The notes under the pieces: generated by a model
Seen by the model: only the letters and a program-made list of their open reading frames with translations
Databases searched by the model: none
What the model was told of the DNA's origin: nothing
Program-made: the position numbers and the translations under genes
Shown here: in pieces, positions 39,160 to 48,570 of the stretch
Numbering within the stretch: the first letter of the stretch is position 1
Layout: every line of letters starts with the position of its first letter
DNA from: Microbacterium kyungheense
GTDB taxonomy: Bacteria > Actinomycetota > Actinomycetes > Actinomycetales > Microbacteriaceae
Direction of reading: 5' to 3'
Length of the DNA: 64,000 bases
Assembly: GCF_006783905.1 (NCBI RefSeq)
Contig: NZ_VFPE01000002.1
Location: 372,001 to 436,000 of the forward strand

Positions 39160-39917
39160 GGCGGGCGACCACGGTGCGGTCTGCCGCCGCGGCAGTCCTG
39201 GTGCTGCTGCTGGTGGCGGGCACGGGTCAGGCAGCGTCCGCCGTTCCGGTGACGCGCGCGGGGGCGGAGGCGGGATGCCTCATCCCGAACCCGCTCGGGC
39301 CGCTCTTCGGCCTGAGCGACTGCGCGGTCCCGGCGCCTGGCGCGGATCCGGTGGACACCCCGACGCCGACGCCGACGCTCACGCCGGGCACCGAGACGTC
39401 CCCCACCCAAGAGCCCCGTGAAGACCCCGGGGGAGAGGCATCGACCCCGCCGGAGGGCGACGAAGCGCCGGCCGAGCCGGAGGGGCTGCCGCTGGCGCCG
39501 CTCGACGAGGGCGCGCCGGTGTTCACCGGAGACCCTGCCACGCTCTCGGGCGACGGGCTGTCGATCGAAGGGCTCAGCGGGATCGCGATCGTGAGCGTGC
39601 GGCTGGCGGACGGCACCATGGAGCGGGCGATCCGGCTGAGCGCCGACCGCATCGTCGTCCAGGGCTTCCGGCTCGACGTGCCCGCCGGCGACGGGGGCCT
39701 GCGCAACACCGCGACGACGCTCACGATCGAGGGACACGTGGTCGTCTACACGCCGTCGATCCGCGGCATCCTCGCCGACGGGACGGAACGACTGATCGAC
39801 ACGCTGACGACCCCGACCGCCGACGAGCTCGCCTCGCTGACGCGCCTGACCCTGCCCCTGCGCGGCATGCTCGCCGACGGCATCGCCTACGACGACTCGC
39901 ATCAGGCCACGTTCTGA
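39156..39917 (+). CDS. secreted Pro/Thr-rich protein of unknown function
   Basis: 253-residue protein with a signal peptide (basic start, hydrophobic core VLVLLLVAGTGQAASA, likely cut near A30). A Pro/Thr/Glu-rich stalk (~62-115, PTPTPTLTPGTETS...) links to a folded C-terminal domain (~120-253). Its segment LSIEGLSGIAIVSVRLADGTMERAIRLSADRIVVQGFRLDV suggests a beta structure. Two cysteines near residues 41 and 55 may pair. I do not recognise the domain. It is translated with the DUF6114 protein via GTGA, so the three genes likely make one envelope complex. Confidence 0.75.
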   Translation: MRRATTVRSAAAAVLVLLLVAGTGQAASAVPVTRAGAEAGCLIPNPLGPLFGLSDCAVPAPGADPVDTPTPTPTLTPGTETSPTQEPREDPGGEASTPPEGDEAPAEPEGLPLAPLDEGAPVFTGDPATLSGDGLSIEGLSGIAIVSVRLADGTMERAIRLSADRIVVQGFRLDVPAGDGGLRNTATTLTIEGHVVVYTPSIRGILADGTERLIDTLTTPTADELASLTRLTLPLRGMLADGIAYDDSHQATF

Positions 39918-39946
39918 GCGGGTACGCTCGTGGGGGCTCGCGGCCA

Positions 39947-39964
39947 CTCCGGCGCGCGCCGGAG
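39947..39964 (+). promoter_or_regulatory. 18-nt palindrome covering the pth ribosome-binding site
   Basis: The self-complementary sequence ctccggcgcgcgccggag ends in the GGAG that starts the pth Shine-Dalgarno region (GGAGAGGA). Folding the mRNA would hide part of the ribosome-binding site, so translation may be restrained. A TACGCT box lies ~25 nt further upstream at 39923. Confidence 0.4.
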
Positions 39965-39975
39965 AGGACGTCGGG

Positions 39976-40563
39976 ATGGCCGAGAACACCTGGCTCGTCG
40001 TCGGGCTGGGCAACCCGGGGCCCCGTTACGAGCTGACCCGCCACAACGTCGGCCAGCTCGTCGTCGACGAGCTCGCGGGGCGACGCGGCGAGACGTTCAA
40101 GGCGCACAAGGCGAACGCGCGCGTGGTCGAGACATGGCTGCGACCCGGCGGCCCGAAGATCATCCTCGCCAAGGCCAACACCTTCATGAACGTCTCGGGC
40201 GGCCCCGTCGCGGGGCTCGCCAAGTTCTACGGCATCGACCCGTCCCACGTGGTCGTGGTGCACGATGAGCTCGACATCCCGTTCGACACGATCAAGCTCA
40301 AGGTCGGTGGCGGACACGGTGGTCACAACGGCGTGCGCGACATCGCGAAGGCTCTCGACACCCCGGAGTTCCCGCGCGTGCGCGTGGGGATCGGCCGCCC
40401 GTCCGGCCGGCAGGACCCGGCAGACTGGGTGCTCGACCCGTTCGGTGCGACCGAGCGCAAGAACCTCCCGATCCTCGTCGGCGACGCGGCCGACGCCGTC
40501 GAGCAGCTCGTCGAGGAGGGGCTCCTCGCCGCCCAGCAGAAGCACCACGCTCCCCGGGCCTGA
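39976..40563 (+). CDS. pth: peptidyl-tRNA hydrolase
   Basis: 195-residue Pth that frees tRNA from prematurely released peptidyl-tRNA. The signature VVGLGNPGPRYELTRHNVGQLVVDELA contains the catalytic His23 (H in RHN), followed by KANTFMNVSGGPV (substrate Asn), VVVHDELDIPFDTIKLKVGGGHGGHNGVRDI (catalytic Asp and binding loop) and RVRVGIGRP. It is complete and of normal length. The ribosome-binding site lies partly within a palindrome. Downstream, an IS481 element has inserted 26 bp after the stop; the coding sequence is not touched. Confidence 0.95.
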   Translation: MAENTWLVVGLGNPGPRYELTRHNVGQLVVDELAGRRGETFKAHKANARVVETWLRPGGPKIILAKANTFMNVSGGPVAGLAKFYGIDPSHVVVVHDELDIPFDTIKLKVGGGHGGHNGVRDIAKALDTPEFPRVRVGIGRPSGRQDPADWVLDPFGATERKNLPILVGDAADAVEQLVEEGLLAAQQKHHAPRA

Positions 40564-40583
40564 CCCGGGGCGCAGAGCGCGCG

Positions 40584-40589
40584 GCTAGC
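40584..40589. repeat. target-site duplication, left copy (GCTAGC)
   Basis: GCTAGC directly abuts the left inverted repeat of the insertion sequence; an identical copy flanks the right end at 41667-41672. The hexamer fits the NCTAGN target reported for Bordetella IS481 elements. Confidence 0.8.
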
Positions 40590-41666
40590 TGTACCCGGCA
40601 GTCAGGTTGGTGACACCCTGCTGAGTGGGGTGCCGCCGATGGCTGAGTGGTATCGCTGAGTGTTGTACTGCTCGATCCAGGGCGCAAGGGCGGCCGCGCG
40701 TTGGTCGTTCGAGGTGAAGACCTGCCGGTAGGCCCATTCGGTCTGCAGGGTGCGGTTGAGTCGTTCGACCTTGCCGTTCTGCCACGGACAGTGCGGGCGG
40801 ATGAGGACATGTTTGGCGCCCAGCGAGGTGAGCACATCGCGGACGTCGGTGGAGAGCCGGTAGCTGAAGTGGTTGTCGGTCATCACCCGCTCGATGCGAG
40901 CGATGCCGTGGTCGCGGAAGTAGGCGGCGGCCCGTGCGAGGAACGCGGCGCAGGTGGCGCCCTTCTCGTCCGGGTGGATCTCGGAGTACGCCAGTCGGGA
41001 GTGATCGTCGACGAGCGAGTGGACGTAGTCGAACCCGATCCGCGCTTTCTTGTGCGCGGCGGTGTCGCCGGCTGATCTGCCGTGCGCCCGCCAACCGCCG
41101 CCGTCGGGGATGCGGCCCAGCTTCTTCACGTCCATGTGGACCAGCTCGCCCGCTCGGGCGCGTTCGTAGCGGACGGCGGTGGTCTTCGACGCCCGGATGA
41201 CGGCCCCGGTCAGCGGGTCGCACTCGACCAGACGTGGCACGTGATGTCGGCGCAAGATCGCGGTGACAGTGCGTGCGGGGACACCGGTCACCATGGCGAG
41301 GCGGTCGGGGCCTTGCCGCAGCTGACGGCGCACCGCGACCACCCGCAGTTCTACCTCCAGTGGTGTTCGTCGCGGCATGGAATGCGGACGCGAGGAGCGG
41401 TCGCTGAGACCGGCGACACCCTCAGCCCGGAACCGGTTGACCCAGCGGTGCGCGCATTGACGCGACACTCCGAGCTCTTTGGCGACGTGAGCGACTGGGC
41501 GATGCTGCATCAGCACCCGCTCGACGAGCAGAACTCTGCCCCGGACATTGAGCCGGGCATTAGCGTGAGACACGAGACCTCCTGGCAGCGAAGAACTAGA
41601 CAGCTCCACTAAGCCAGGAGGTCTCCTCACCCCACAAGAACGTCACCAACGTCCCAGCCGGGTACA
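40590..41666 (-). mobile_element. IS481-family insertion sequence, intact
   Basis: 1077-bp element with imperfect 25-bp terminal inverted repeats: left 40590-40614 and right 41642-41666, both starting TGTACCCGGC and ending TTGGTGAC (reading inwards), 21 of 25 positions equal. It carries one full transposase with an intact DDE triad and is flanked by GCTAGC copies. The ends, 6-bp duplication and intact gene suggest a recent insertion that could still be mobile. It lies between pth and a membrane-protein gene and breaks neither. Confidence 0.93.
40602..41573 (-). CDS. IS481-family transposase
   Basis: 323-residue DDE transposase. The N-terminal part holds a helix-turn-helix (VAHVAKELGVSRQCAHRWVNRFRAEG, ~27-52) for end binding, then a second helical region. 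The catalytic core (RNase H-like, ~140-290) shows HMDVKKLG (D148), VMTDNHFSY (D233) and QNGKVERLNRTLQ (E270), which gives the DD(36)E spacing expected for the family. The GTG start (VSHANARLNVRGR) was chosen because of the AGGAGG just upstream and because IS481 transposases usually begin MSHANARL. The stop codon lies inside the left inverted repeat. Confidence 0.94.
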   Translation of the reverse strand: MSHANARLNVRGRVLLVERVLMQHRPVAHVAKELGVSRQCAHRWVNRFRAEGVAGLSDRSSRPHSMPRRTPLEVELRVVAVRRQLRQGPDRLAMVTGVPARTVTAILRRHHVPRLVECDPLTGAVIRASKTTAVRYERARAGELVHMDVKKLGRIPDGGGWRAHGRSAGDTAAHKKARIGFDYVHSLVDDHSRLAYSEIHPDEKGATCAAFLARAAAYFRDHGIARIERVMTDNHFSYRLSTDVRDVLTSLGAKHVLIRPHCPWQNGKVERLNRTLQTEWAYRQVFTSNDQRAAALAPWIEQYNTQRYHSAIGGTPLSRVSPT

Positions 41667-41672
41667 GCTAGC
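41667..41672. repeat. target-site duplication, right copy (GCTAGC)
   Basis: Identical to 40584-40589. The CTA at 41668-41670 is the TAG stop codon of the membrane-protein gene on the minus strand, so the duplication has preserved that gene's stop exactly. Confidence 0.8.
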
Positions 41673-42261
41673 CGCCGATGCCGGTGCCCGCGGCCAGGCC
41701 GGCGGTGAGGAACCCCTGCACGAGACCGCCGAACACGAGCGGACCGACGGCCGCGATCGCGATGGCGGCGATGCCGGCGCCACGCCCCCGTCTGGTGACG
41801 GTGGCGACGATGCCCTGCACCAGGGCCCAGATGCCGATGACGGTGCCCACCCAGAACGAGACCTCTCCGAGCAGCACCCAGTCGCGCACGGGCGTGAGGA
41901 TCGACCAGTCCCAGCTTCCGTCCATGGGCAGGCCGGCGAGGCCCTTTCCCGCTCCGAGTCCGATGTTGAAGCTCGCGATCGCGCCGAACAGACCGGCACC
42001 GATGGTCGCGACCAGCGACAGCACGAGGGCGACGAGACCGAGCGCGCCGCTGCGCGGGACAGGTGCCGGGGCCGCCGGCATCCCGTATCCCTGCGGCGGG
42101 GCATAGCCCTGGGGCGGTGCGTACGCACCCGCCGGAGCGACCGGCGCACCGGGATGCTGCGGCACGGATGCGCCCTGCGGCGGCCCGAACGGCGGGGCGG
42201 CCGGCGGGACCCAGGCTCCCGGGGGAGCGGGCGGGTTCTGCGGGGCGTCAGGGGTGGTCAC
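41668..42261 (-). CDS. proline-rich N-terminal, multi-pass membrane protein
   Basis: 197-residue membrane protein. A Pro/Ala/Gly/Gln-rich cytoplasmic N terminus (1-68, PPQGYAPPQGYGMP repeats) is followed by about three to four hydrophobic helices (~72-97, 130-156, 165-193). This layout is common in actinobacterial DUF4190/DUF4352-type proteins of unknown function. The GTG start (protein MTTPDAPQN...) was chosen because TATGAT ends 7 nt upstream on the minus strand (42269-42274); an ATG four codons further upstream would overlap that box. Its stop codon lies in the duplicated target site of the IS element, and its sequence is intact. Confidence 0.72.
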   Translation of the reverse strand: MTTPDAPQNPPAPPGAWVPPAAPPFGPPQGASVPQHPGAPVAPAGAYAPPQGYAPPQGYGMPAAPAPVPRSGALGLVALVLSLVATIGAGLFGAIASFNIGLGAGKGLAGLPMDGSWDWSILTPVRDWVLLGEVSFWVGTVIGIWALVQGIVATVTRRGRGAGIAAIAIAAVGPLVFGGLVQGFLTAGLAAGTGIGG

Positions 42262-42341
42262 GCGACTCATCATAGGAGCGCCCCGCCGTCCGGCCGGGGC
42301 GGGCGGGCCGCGATGTCGGCGCGGCGCCGTAGACTCGTGCG

Positions 42342-45300
42342 GTGACAGTTCCCGGGATCGTGCGCGCCCTCGAACAGGCGGAAGCCTTCCGGGACGCGGT
42401 GGCCGCGGCATCCGTCGATGCCGATTTCTCACTCGTCGAAGGACTCGATGCGCCGCTGCTCGCCGCGCTGCTCGAGAAGCGCCGCGCCGGCGGCAAGCCG
42501 CCCGTCGTGCTGCTCATCGCGCCGACCGGGCGCCGCGCCGAGTCCCTCGGACCGGCGCTGGGAGCGCTGCTGCCGGGCTCGGAGGTACTGCACTTCCCGG
42601 CGTGGGAGACGCTGCCGCACGAGCGGCTGAGCCCCAGCACCGAGACGGTGGGAGCCCGGCTCGACATCATCGCGCGGATCGCCCGCTGGGACGCCACCAC
42701 GCCGCTCGTGGTCACGGCGTCCGTGCGCGGAGCGCTGCAGCCGCTCGCGGCCGGGCTCGCGGACGTCGACCCCGTCGAACTCGTCCGGGGCGGCCGCGGG
42801 CAGGAGCTCGCAGACGTGGTCGCGCGCCTCGTCGAGCTCGCCTACCACCGGGTGGACATGGTCTCGCGGCGCGGCGAGTTCGCCGTCCGCGGCGGCATCC
42901 TCGACGTGTTCCCGCCCACCGCGCCGCACCCGTACCGCGTCGAGTTCTTCGGCGACGAGGTCGACGAGATGCGCGCGTTCTCGGTGGCCGACCAGCGTTC
43001 GCTGCCCGGCGAGGTGAGCGACGTCACCCTGATGCCCAGCCGCGAGCTGCTCCTCACGGATGCCGTGCGCGGGCGTGCCCGCCAGCTGAAGGACGAATTC
43101 CCCGGGCTCGCCGGCATGCTCGAGAAGATGTCCGAGGGCATCCCCGTCGAGGGCATGGAGTCGCTGCTGCCCGCCGTGGTCGACCAGCTGGTGACGCTCG
43201 TCGACTATCTGCCGGAGGGTGCCTCGGTCGCTCTCCTCGACCCGGAACGCGCCGTCACCCGCGCGATCACGCTGGGCGAGACGAACCGCGAGTTCCTCGA
43301 CGCCGCCTGGAGCGCGGCGACCGCCGGCGCGTCGACGCCCGTCGACCTCGGTGCGGGCGACTTCCTGTCGCTGCCCGAGCTGCGCGAGGCGGCACATGGC
43401 CGCGGCGGCGTATGGTGGACCCTCAGCGCCTTCGACTCCGGTGCGGCCGATGCCGTCGCCGAGGGCCTGCTCGACGCCCCGATCAGCACCGACATCGACG
43501 TGGCGCTGGAGGCCGCGGCCGCCATCCGGGTGCCGGGCACGGCGGTGCCGTCGTTCCAGGGGAACGTCGAGGGCGCGACCGACCACGTGGGCGCGCTGCT
43601 GTCGGACGGCTGGCGGGTCGTGATCGCGGCCTCCGGGACCGGCCTCGTGGAGCGCGCACGCGACGTGCTCGCCGAGCGCGGGATCGCCGCGCGCAAGGTC
43701 GACGAGGTGCTGCACGCGCCGGAGCCCGGGGTGGCCCACGTCGTCGTCAGCGTGCTCGAGCGGGGTTTCGAGGCGCCCGGCGCGAAGCTCGCGGTCATCA
43801 CCGAATCCGAGTTCTACGGCCGCACGATCGGCGGCGACACCCGTGTGGTCAAGAAGCTCGCGTCGCGCCGCAAGGCCGTCGTCGACCCGCTCCAGCTCAA
43901 GGCGGGCGATTTCGTCGTGCACGCCACCCACGGCATCGGCAAGTTCGTCGAGCTCACGCAGCGCGAGGTGTCCAGCGGCGGGCGCAACGCGGTCAAGAGC
44001 GTGCGCGAGTACCTCGTGCTCGAGTACGCGCCGTCCAAGCGCGGCTACCCGGGCGACAAGCTCTTCGTCCCCACCGACCAGCTCGACCTGCTGTCGCGCT
44101 ACGTGGGCGGCGAGGCGCCGACGCTGTCGAAGATGGGCGGGAGCGACTGGGCGCAGGCCAAGAGCAAGGCGCGCAAGGCGGTGCGCGACATCGCCGTCGA
44201 GCTCGTGAAGCTCTATTCGGCGCGCATGGCGTCCAAGGGGCACGCGTTCGGTCCCGACACGCCCTGGCAGCGCGAGCTCGAAGAGGCGTTCCCGTTCGCC
44301 GAGACGCCCGATCAGCTGCAGACGATCGACGAGATCAAGGCCGACATGGAGAAGCCGATCCCGATGGACCGGCTGCTGTCGGGCGACGTCGGCTTCGGCA
44401 AGACCGAGGTGGCGGTGCGCGCCGCGTTCAAGGCGATCCAGGACGGCAAGCAGGTGGCGATGCTGGTGCCGACGACGCTCCTCGTCAAGCAGCACCTCGA
44501 GACCTTCGCCGAGCGGTTTGCCGGGTTCCCGGTGAAGGTGCGACCGCTCTCGCGATTCCAGTCCGACAAGCACGCGCGCGAGACCCTGGCGGGACTCACC
44601 GACGGCACCGTCGACATGGTGATCGGCACCCACCGCATCCTCACCGAGAAGGTCGTCTTCAAGGATCTCGGGCTGCTGATCGTCGATGAGGAGCAGCGGT
44701 TCGGCGTCGAGCACAAGGACGCCCTCAAGAAGCTCAAGACGAACGTCGACATCCTGGCGATGAGTGCGACGCCCATCCCGCGCACGCTCGAGATGGCGGT
44801 CACCGGCATCCGCGAGATGTCGACGCTGCAGACCCCGCCCGAGGACCGCCACCCGATCCTGTCGTACGTCGGTCCCCGCAACGACAAGCAGATCGCCGCC
44901 GCCATCCGCCGCGAGCTGCTGCGCGAGGGGCAGGTGTTCTACGTCCACAACCGTGTGCAGTCGATCCAGCGTGTCGCGTCCGAGCTCGCCGAGCTCGTGC
45001 CCGAGGCGCGGATCGCCGTCGCTCACGGGCAGATGGGGGAGCACCAGCTCGAGCAGGTCGTCGACGACTTCTGGGAGCGCAAGGCGGATGTCCTCGTCTC
45101 GACGACCATCATCGAGACCGGCCTCGACATCTCCAACGCGAACACGATCATCATCGACCGTGCCGACAAGTACGGCCTCAGCCAGCTGCACCAGCTGCGC
45201 GGCCGGGTGGGCCGTGCCCGTGAGCGGGCGTACGCGTACTTCCTGTACGACGACATGAAGCCCCTCAGCGAGACGGCGGCAGACCGGCTCGAGACGATCG

Positions 45301-45986
45301 CGGTCAACAACGACCTCGGCTCGGGCATGCAGGTCGCGCTCAAGGACCTCGAGATCCGCGGTGCCGGCAACCTGCTGGGTGCGGAGCAGGCCGGCCACAT
45401 CGCCGGCGTCGGCTTCGACCTGTATCTGCGCATGATCGGCGAAGCCGTCGCCACCTTCCGCGGCGAAGAGGCCGAGGGGCCGACCGAGCTGCGCCTCGAG
45501 CTGCCCGTGCAGGCGCGCATCCCCGAGTCGTACATCGACAGCGAGCGGCTGCGGCTGGAGGCGTACCAGAAGCTCTCTGCGGCGGCATCCGCGACCGCGC
45601 CGTCCGCCGACGGCGCCGATGCGATCGACCTGGTCGTCGAAGAGCTCACGGACCGCTACGGCGAACCCCCCGCGGAGGTCGAGGGCCTGCTGGCGATCGC
45701 GCGCCTGCGGCGCCGGGCGGCGCAGGCCGGGCTGGCCGACGTCGTCGCGATGGGGCCGAACCTGCGCGTGGCCCCCGCGAACCTGCCGGACTCGATGCGC
45801 GTGCGCCTGCAGCGCCTGCACCCGAAGGCGAAGCTCGTGGCGAACGGCGAGGCGATGGTCGTGCCGCTGCCGAGCGCGGGTGGGGAGCCGCTCGGGGACG
45901 CCGAGCTGATCGCGTGGGTCGCGCAGCTGCTCGATCAGCTGTGGCCCGAGCAGAAGCCCGACACCGCGACGGTCGCCGGCGCCTGA
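42342..45986 (+). CDS. mfd: transcription-repair coupling factor
   Basis: 1214-residue Mfd, the translocase that removes stalled RNA polymerase and recruits UvrA. Order: UvrB-like domains (~20-340, IAPTGRRAESLG, HFPAWETLPHERLSPS), the RNA-polymerase-interaction domain (~480-560, LKAGDFVVHATHGIGKFVELTQREV), superfamily-2 helicase motor with Walker A SGDVGFGKTEVA (~680), DEEQRFGVEHKD (~780), SATPIPRTLEM, and the C-terminal part with ETGLDISNANTIIIDRADKYGLSQLHQLRGRVGR. The final TRCF domain ends near 1200. Start is a GTG 6 nt after TAGACT (42330-42335), suggesting a leaderless mRNA. A perfect 15-bp hairpin follows the stop. Confidence 0.96.
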   Translation: MTVPGIVRALEQAEAFRDAVAAASVDADFSLVEGLDAPLLAALLEKRRAGGKPPVVLLIAPTGRRAESLGPALGALLPGSEVLHFPAWETLPHERLSPSTETVGARLDIIARIARWDATTPLVVTASVRGALQPLAAGLADVDPVELVRGGRGQELADVVARLVELAYHRVDMVSRRGEFAVRGGILDVFPPTAPHPYRVEFFGDEVDEMRAFSVADQRSLPGEVSDVTLMPSRELLLTDAVRGRARQLKDEFPGLAGMLEKMSEGIPVEGMESLLPAVVDQLVTLVDYLPEGASVALLDPERAVTRAITLGETNREFLDAAWSAATAGASTPVDLGAGDFLSLPELREAAHGRGGVWWTLSAFDSGAADAVAEGLLDAPISTDIDVALEAAAAIRVPGTAVPSFQGNVEGATDHVGALLSDGWRVVIAASGTGLVERARDVLAERGIAARKVDEVLHAPEPGVAHVVVSVLERGFEAPGAKLAVITESEFYGRTIGGDTRVVKKLASRRKAVVDPLQLKAGDFVVHATHGIGKFVELTQREVSSGGRNAVKSVREYLVLEYAPSKRGYPGDKLFVPTDQLDLLSRYVGGEAPTLSKMGGSDWAQAKSKARKAVRDIAVELVKLYSARMASKGHAFGPDTPWQRELEEAFPFAETPDQLQTIDEIKADMEKPIPMDRLLSGDVGFGKTEVAVRAAFKAIQDGKQVAMLVPTTLLVKQHLETFAERFAGFPVKVRPLSRFQSDKHARETLAGLTDGTVDMVIGTHRILTEKVVFKDLGLLIVDEEQRFGVEHKDALKKLKTNVDILAMSATPIPRTLEMAVTGIREMSTLQTPPEDRHPILSYVGPRNDKQIAAAIRRELLREGQVFYVHNRVQSIQRVASELAELVPEARIAVAHGQMGEHQLEQVVDDFWERKADVLVSTTIIETGLDISNANTIIIDRADKYGLSQLHQLRGRVGRARERAYAYFLYDDMKPLSETAADRLETIAVNNDLGSGMQVALKDLEIRGAGNLLGAEQAGHIAGVGFDLYLRMIGEAVATFRGEEAEGPTELRLELPVQARIPESYIDSERLRLEAYQKLSAAASATAPSADGADAIDLVVEELTDRYGEPPAEVEGLLAIARLRRRAAQAGLADVVAMGPNLRVAPANLPDSMRVRLQRLHPKAKLVANGEAMVVPLPSAGGEPLGDAELIAWVAQLLDQLWPEQKPDTATVAGA

Positions 45987-45993
45987 GCACGGA

Positions 45994-46028
45994 CGATGCG
46001 GGGCGCCCCCGACGGGCGCCCCGCATCG
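45994..46028. terminator. terminator between mfd and the S1-like gene
   Basis: Perfect 15-bp stem (cgatgcggggcgccc and its complement) with a 5-nt loop, starting 8 nt after the mfd stop and ending 2 nt before the convergent gene's stop. It can serve both strands; no U-tract. Confidence 0.85.
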
Positions 46029-46030
46029 CG

Positions 46031-46228
46031 TCACTCCCGCGTCGCCGAGAACCGCTGCTGCGCGGCGTCGTACTCGACGACGCGCACGCGCAGCTCGACG
46101 CCCGGATCGGCCGCCATGCCGCGCACGAGTCCCGGCACGCCGGCGCACTCCACGAGAACGCCGAACGGGACGGCCTTGGTCACGGTCGCGGTGATCACGT
46201 CACCGGCCGCGAGGGTCTGCTCGCTCAT
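46031..46228 (-). CDS. small S1-like RNA-binding domain protein
   Basis: 65-residue protein that is little more than one S1/OB-type motif: GDVITATVTKAVPFGVLVECAGVPGLV, followed by two more strands (VELRVRVVEYDAAQQRFSATRE). The FGV-x-V and GLV positions match the RNA-contacting faces of S1 domains. It might bind RNA or be a small translation factor-like protein; nothing more specific can be said. The ATG was chosen over an upstream in-frame ATG because the domain begins right after it. A small leaderless-type open frame (46273-46341) precedes it. Confidence 0.7.
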   Translation of the reverse strand: MSEQTLAAGDVITATVTKAVPFGVLVECAGVPGLVRGMAADPGVELRVRVVEYDAAQQRFSATRE

Positions 46229-46272
46229 GCATCCACCCCCTCTCGCTGTCGGGGCGAAGAGGGATGGACGGA

Positions 46273-46341
46273 TCACGAACCGGTCGGGTCGCCTTCCCTT
46301 GTCGTGCCGCGCTGCGCGTCCGGCACCATCCCGATCTTCAC
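46273..46341 (-). CDS. possible leaderless micro-ORF upstream of the S1-like gene
   Basis: On the minus strand TAGCGT is followed by 7 nt and then GTG, the same start layout as about twenty longer genes here. The frame codes for 22 residues (MKIGMVPDAQRGTTREGDPT plus two) and ends 44 nt before the S1-like gene. It may be a leader peptide or chance; no homology is recognised. Confidence 0.3.
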   Translation of the reverse strand: MKIGMVPDAQRGTTREGDPTGS

Positions 46342-46385
46342 GGCGGCGACGCTACCAGACGGTCCCGGCGCAGCGGCGCACAAAC

Positions 46386-46423
46386 GACGGAGGACCGGAT
46401 GCCGCGGCATCCGGTCCTCCGTC
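46386..46423 (-). terminator. terminator of gdhA
   Basis: Perfect inverted repeat with 18-nt arms (gacggaggaccggatgcc and its complement) begins 16 nt after the gdhA stop codon. On the minus strand it runs into gtttgtg, a short U-rich tail. Both arms contain the overrepresented GGATGCC/GGCATCC 7-mer. Confidence 0.85.
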
Positions 46424-46438
46424 TGTGAGCGTTCCGCG

Positions 46439-48552
<2,114 letters not shown>

Positions 48553-48570
48553 GCCTCTCGACGCCTGGCC

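Noticed and set aside
40563..42261. IS481 insertion as a gene-breaking event
   Set aside because: pth ends 26 bp before it and the membrane-protein gene keeps its stop codon thanks to the target duplication; neither frame is damaged.
42429..46148. 1239-codon open frame on the minus strand opposite mfd
   Set aside because: It mirrors mfd, is rich in Arg/His/Asp/Gly with no domain, and arises from high GC in the third codon position of mfd.
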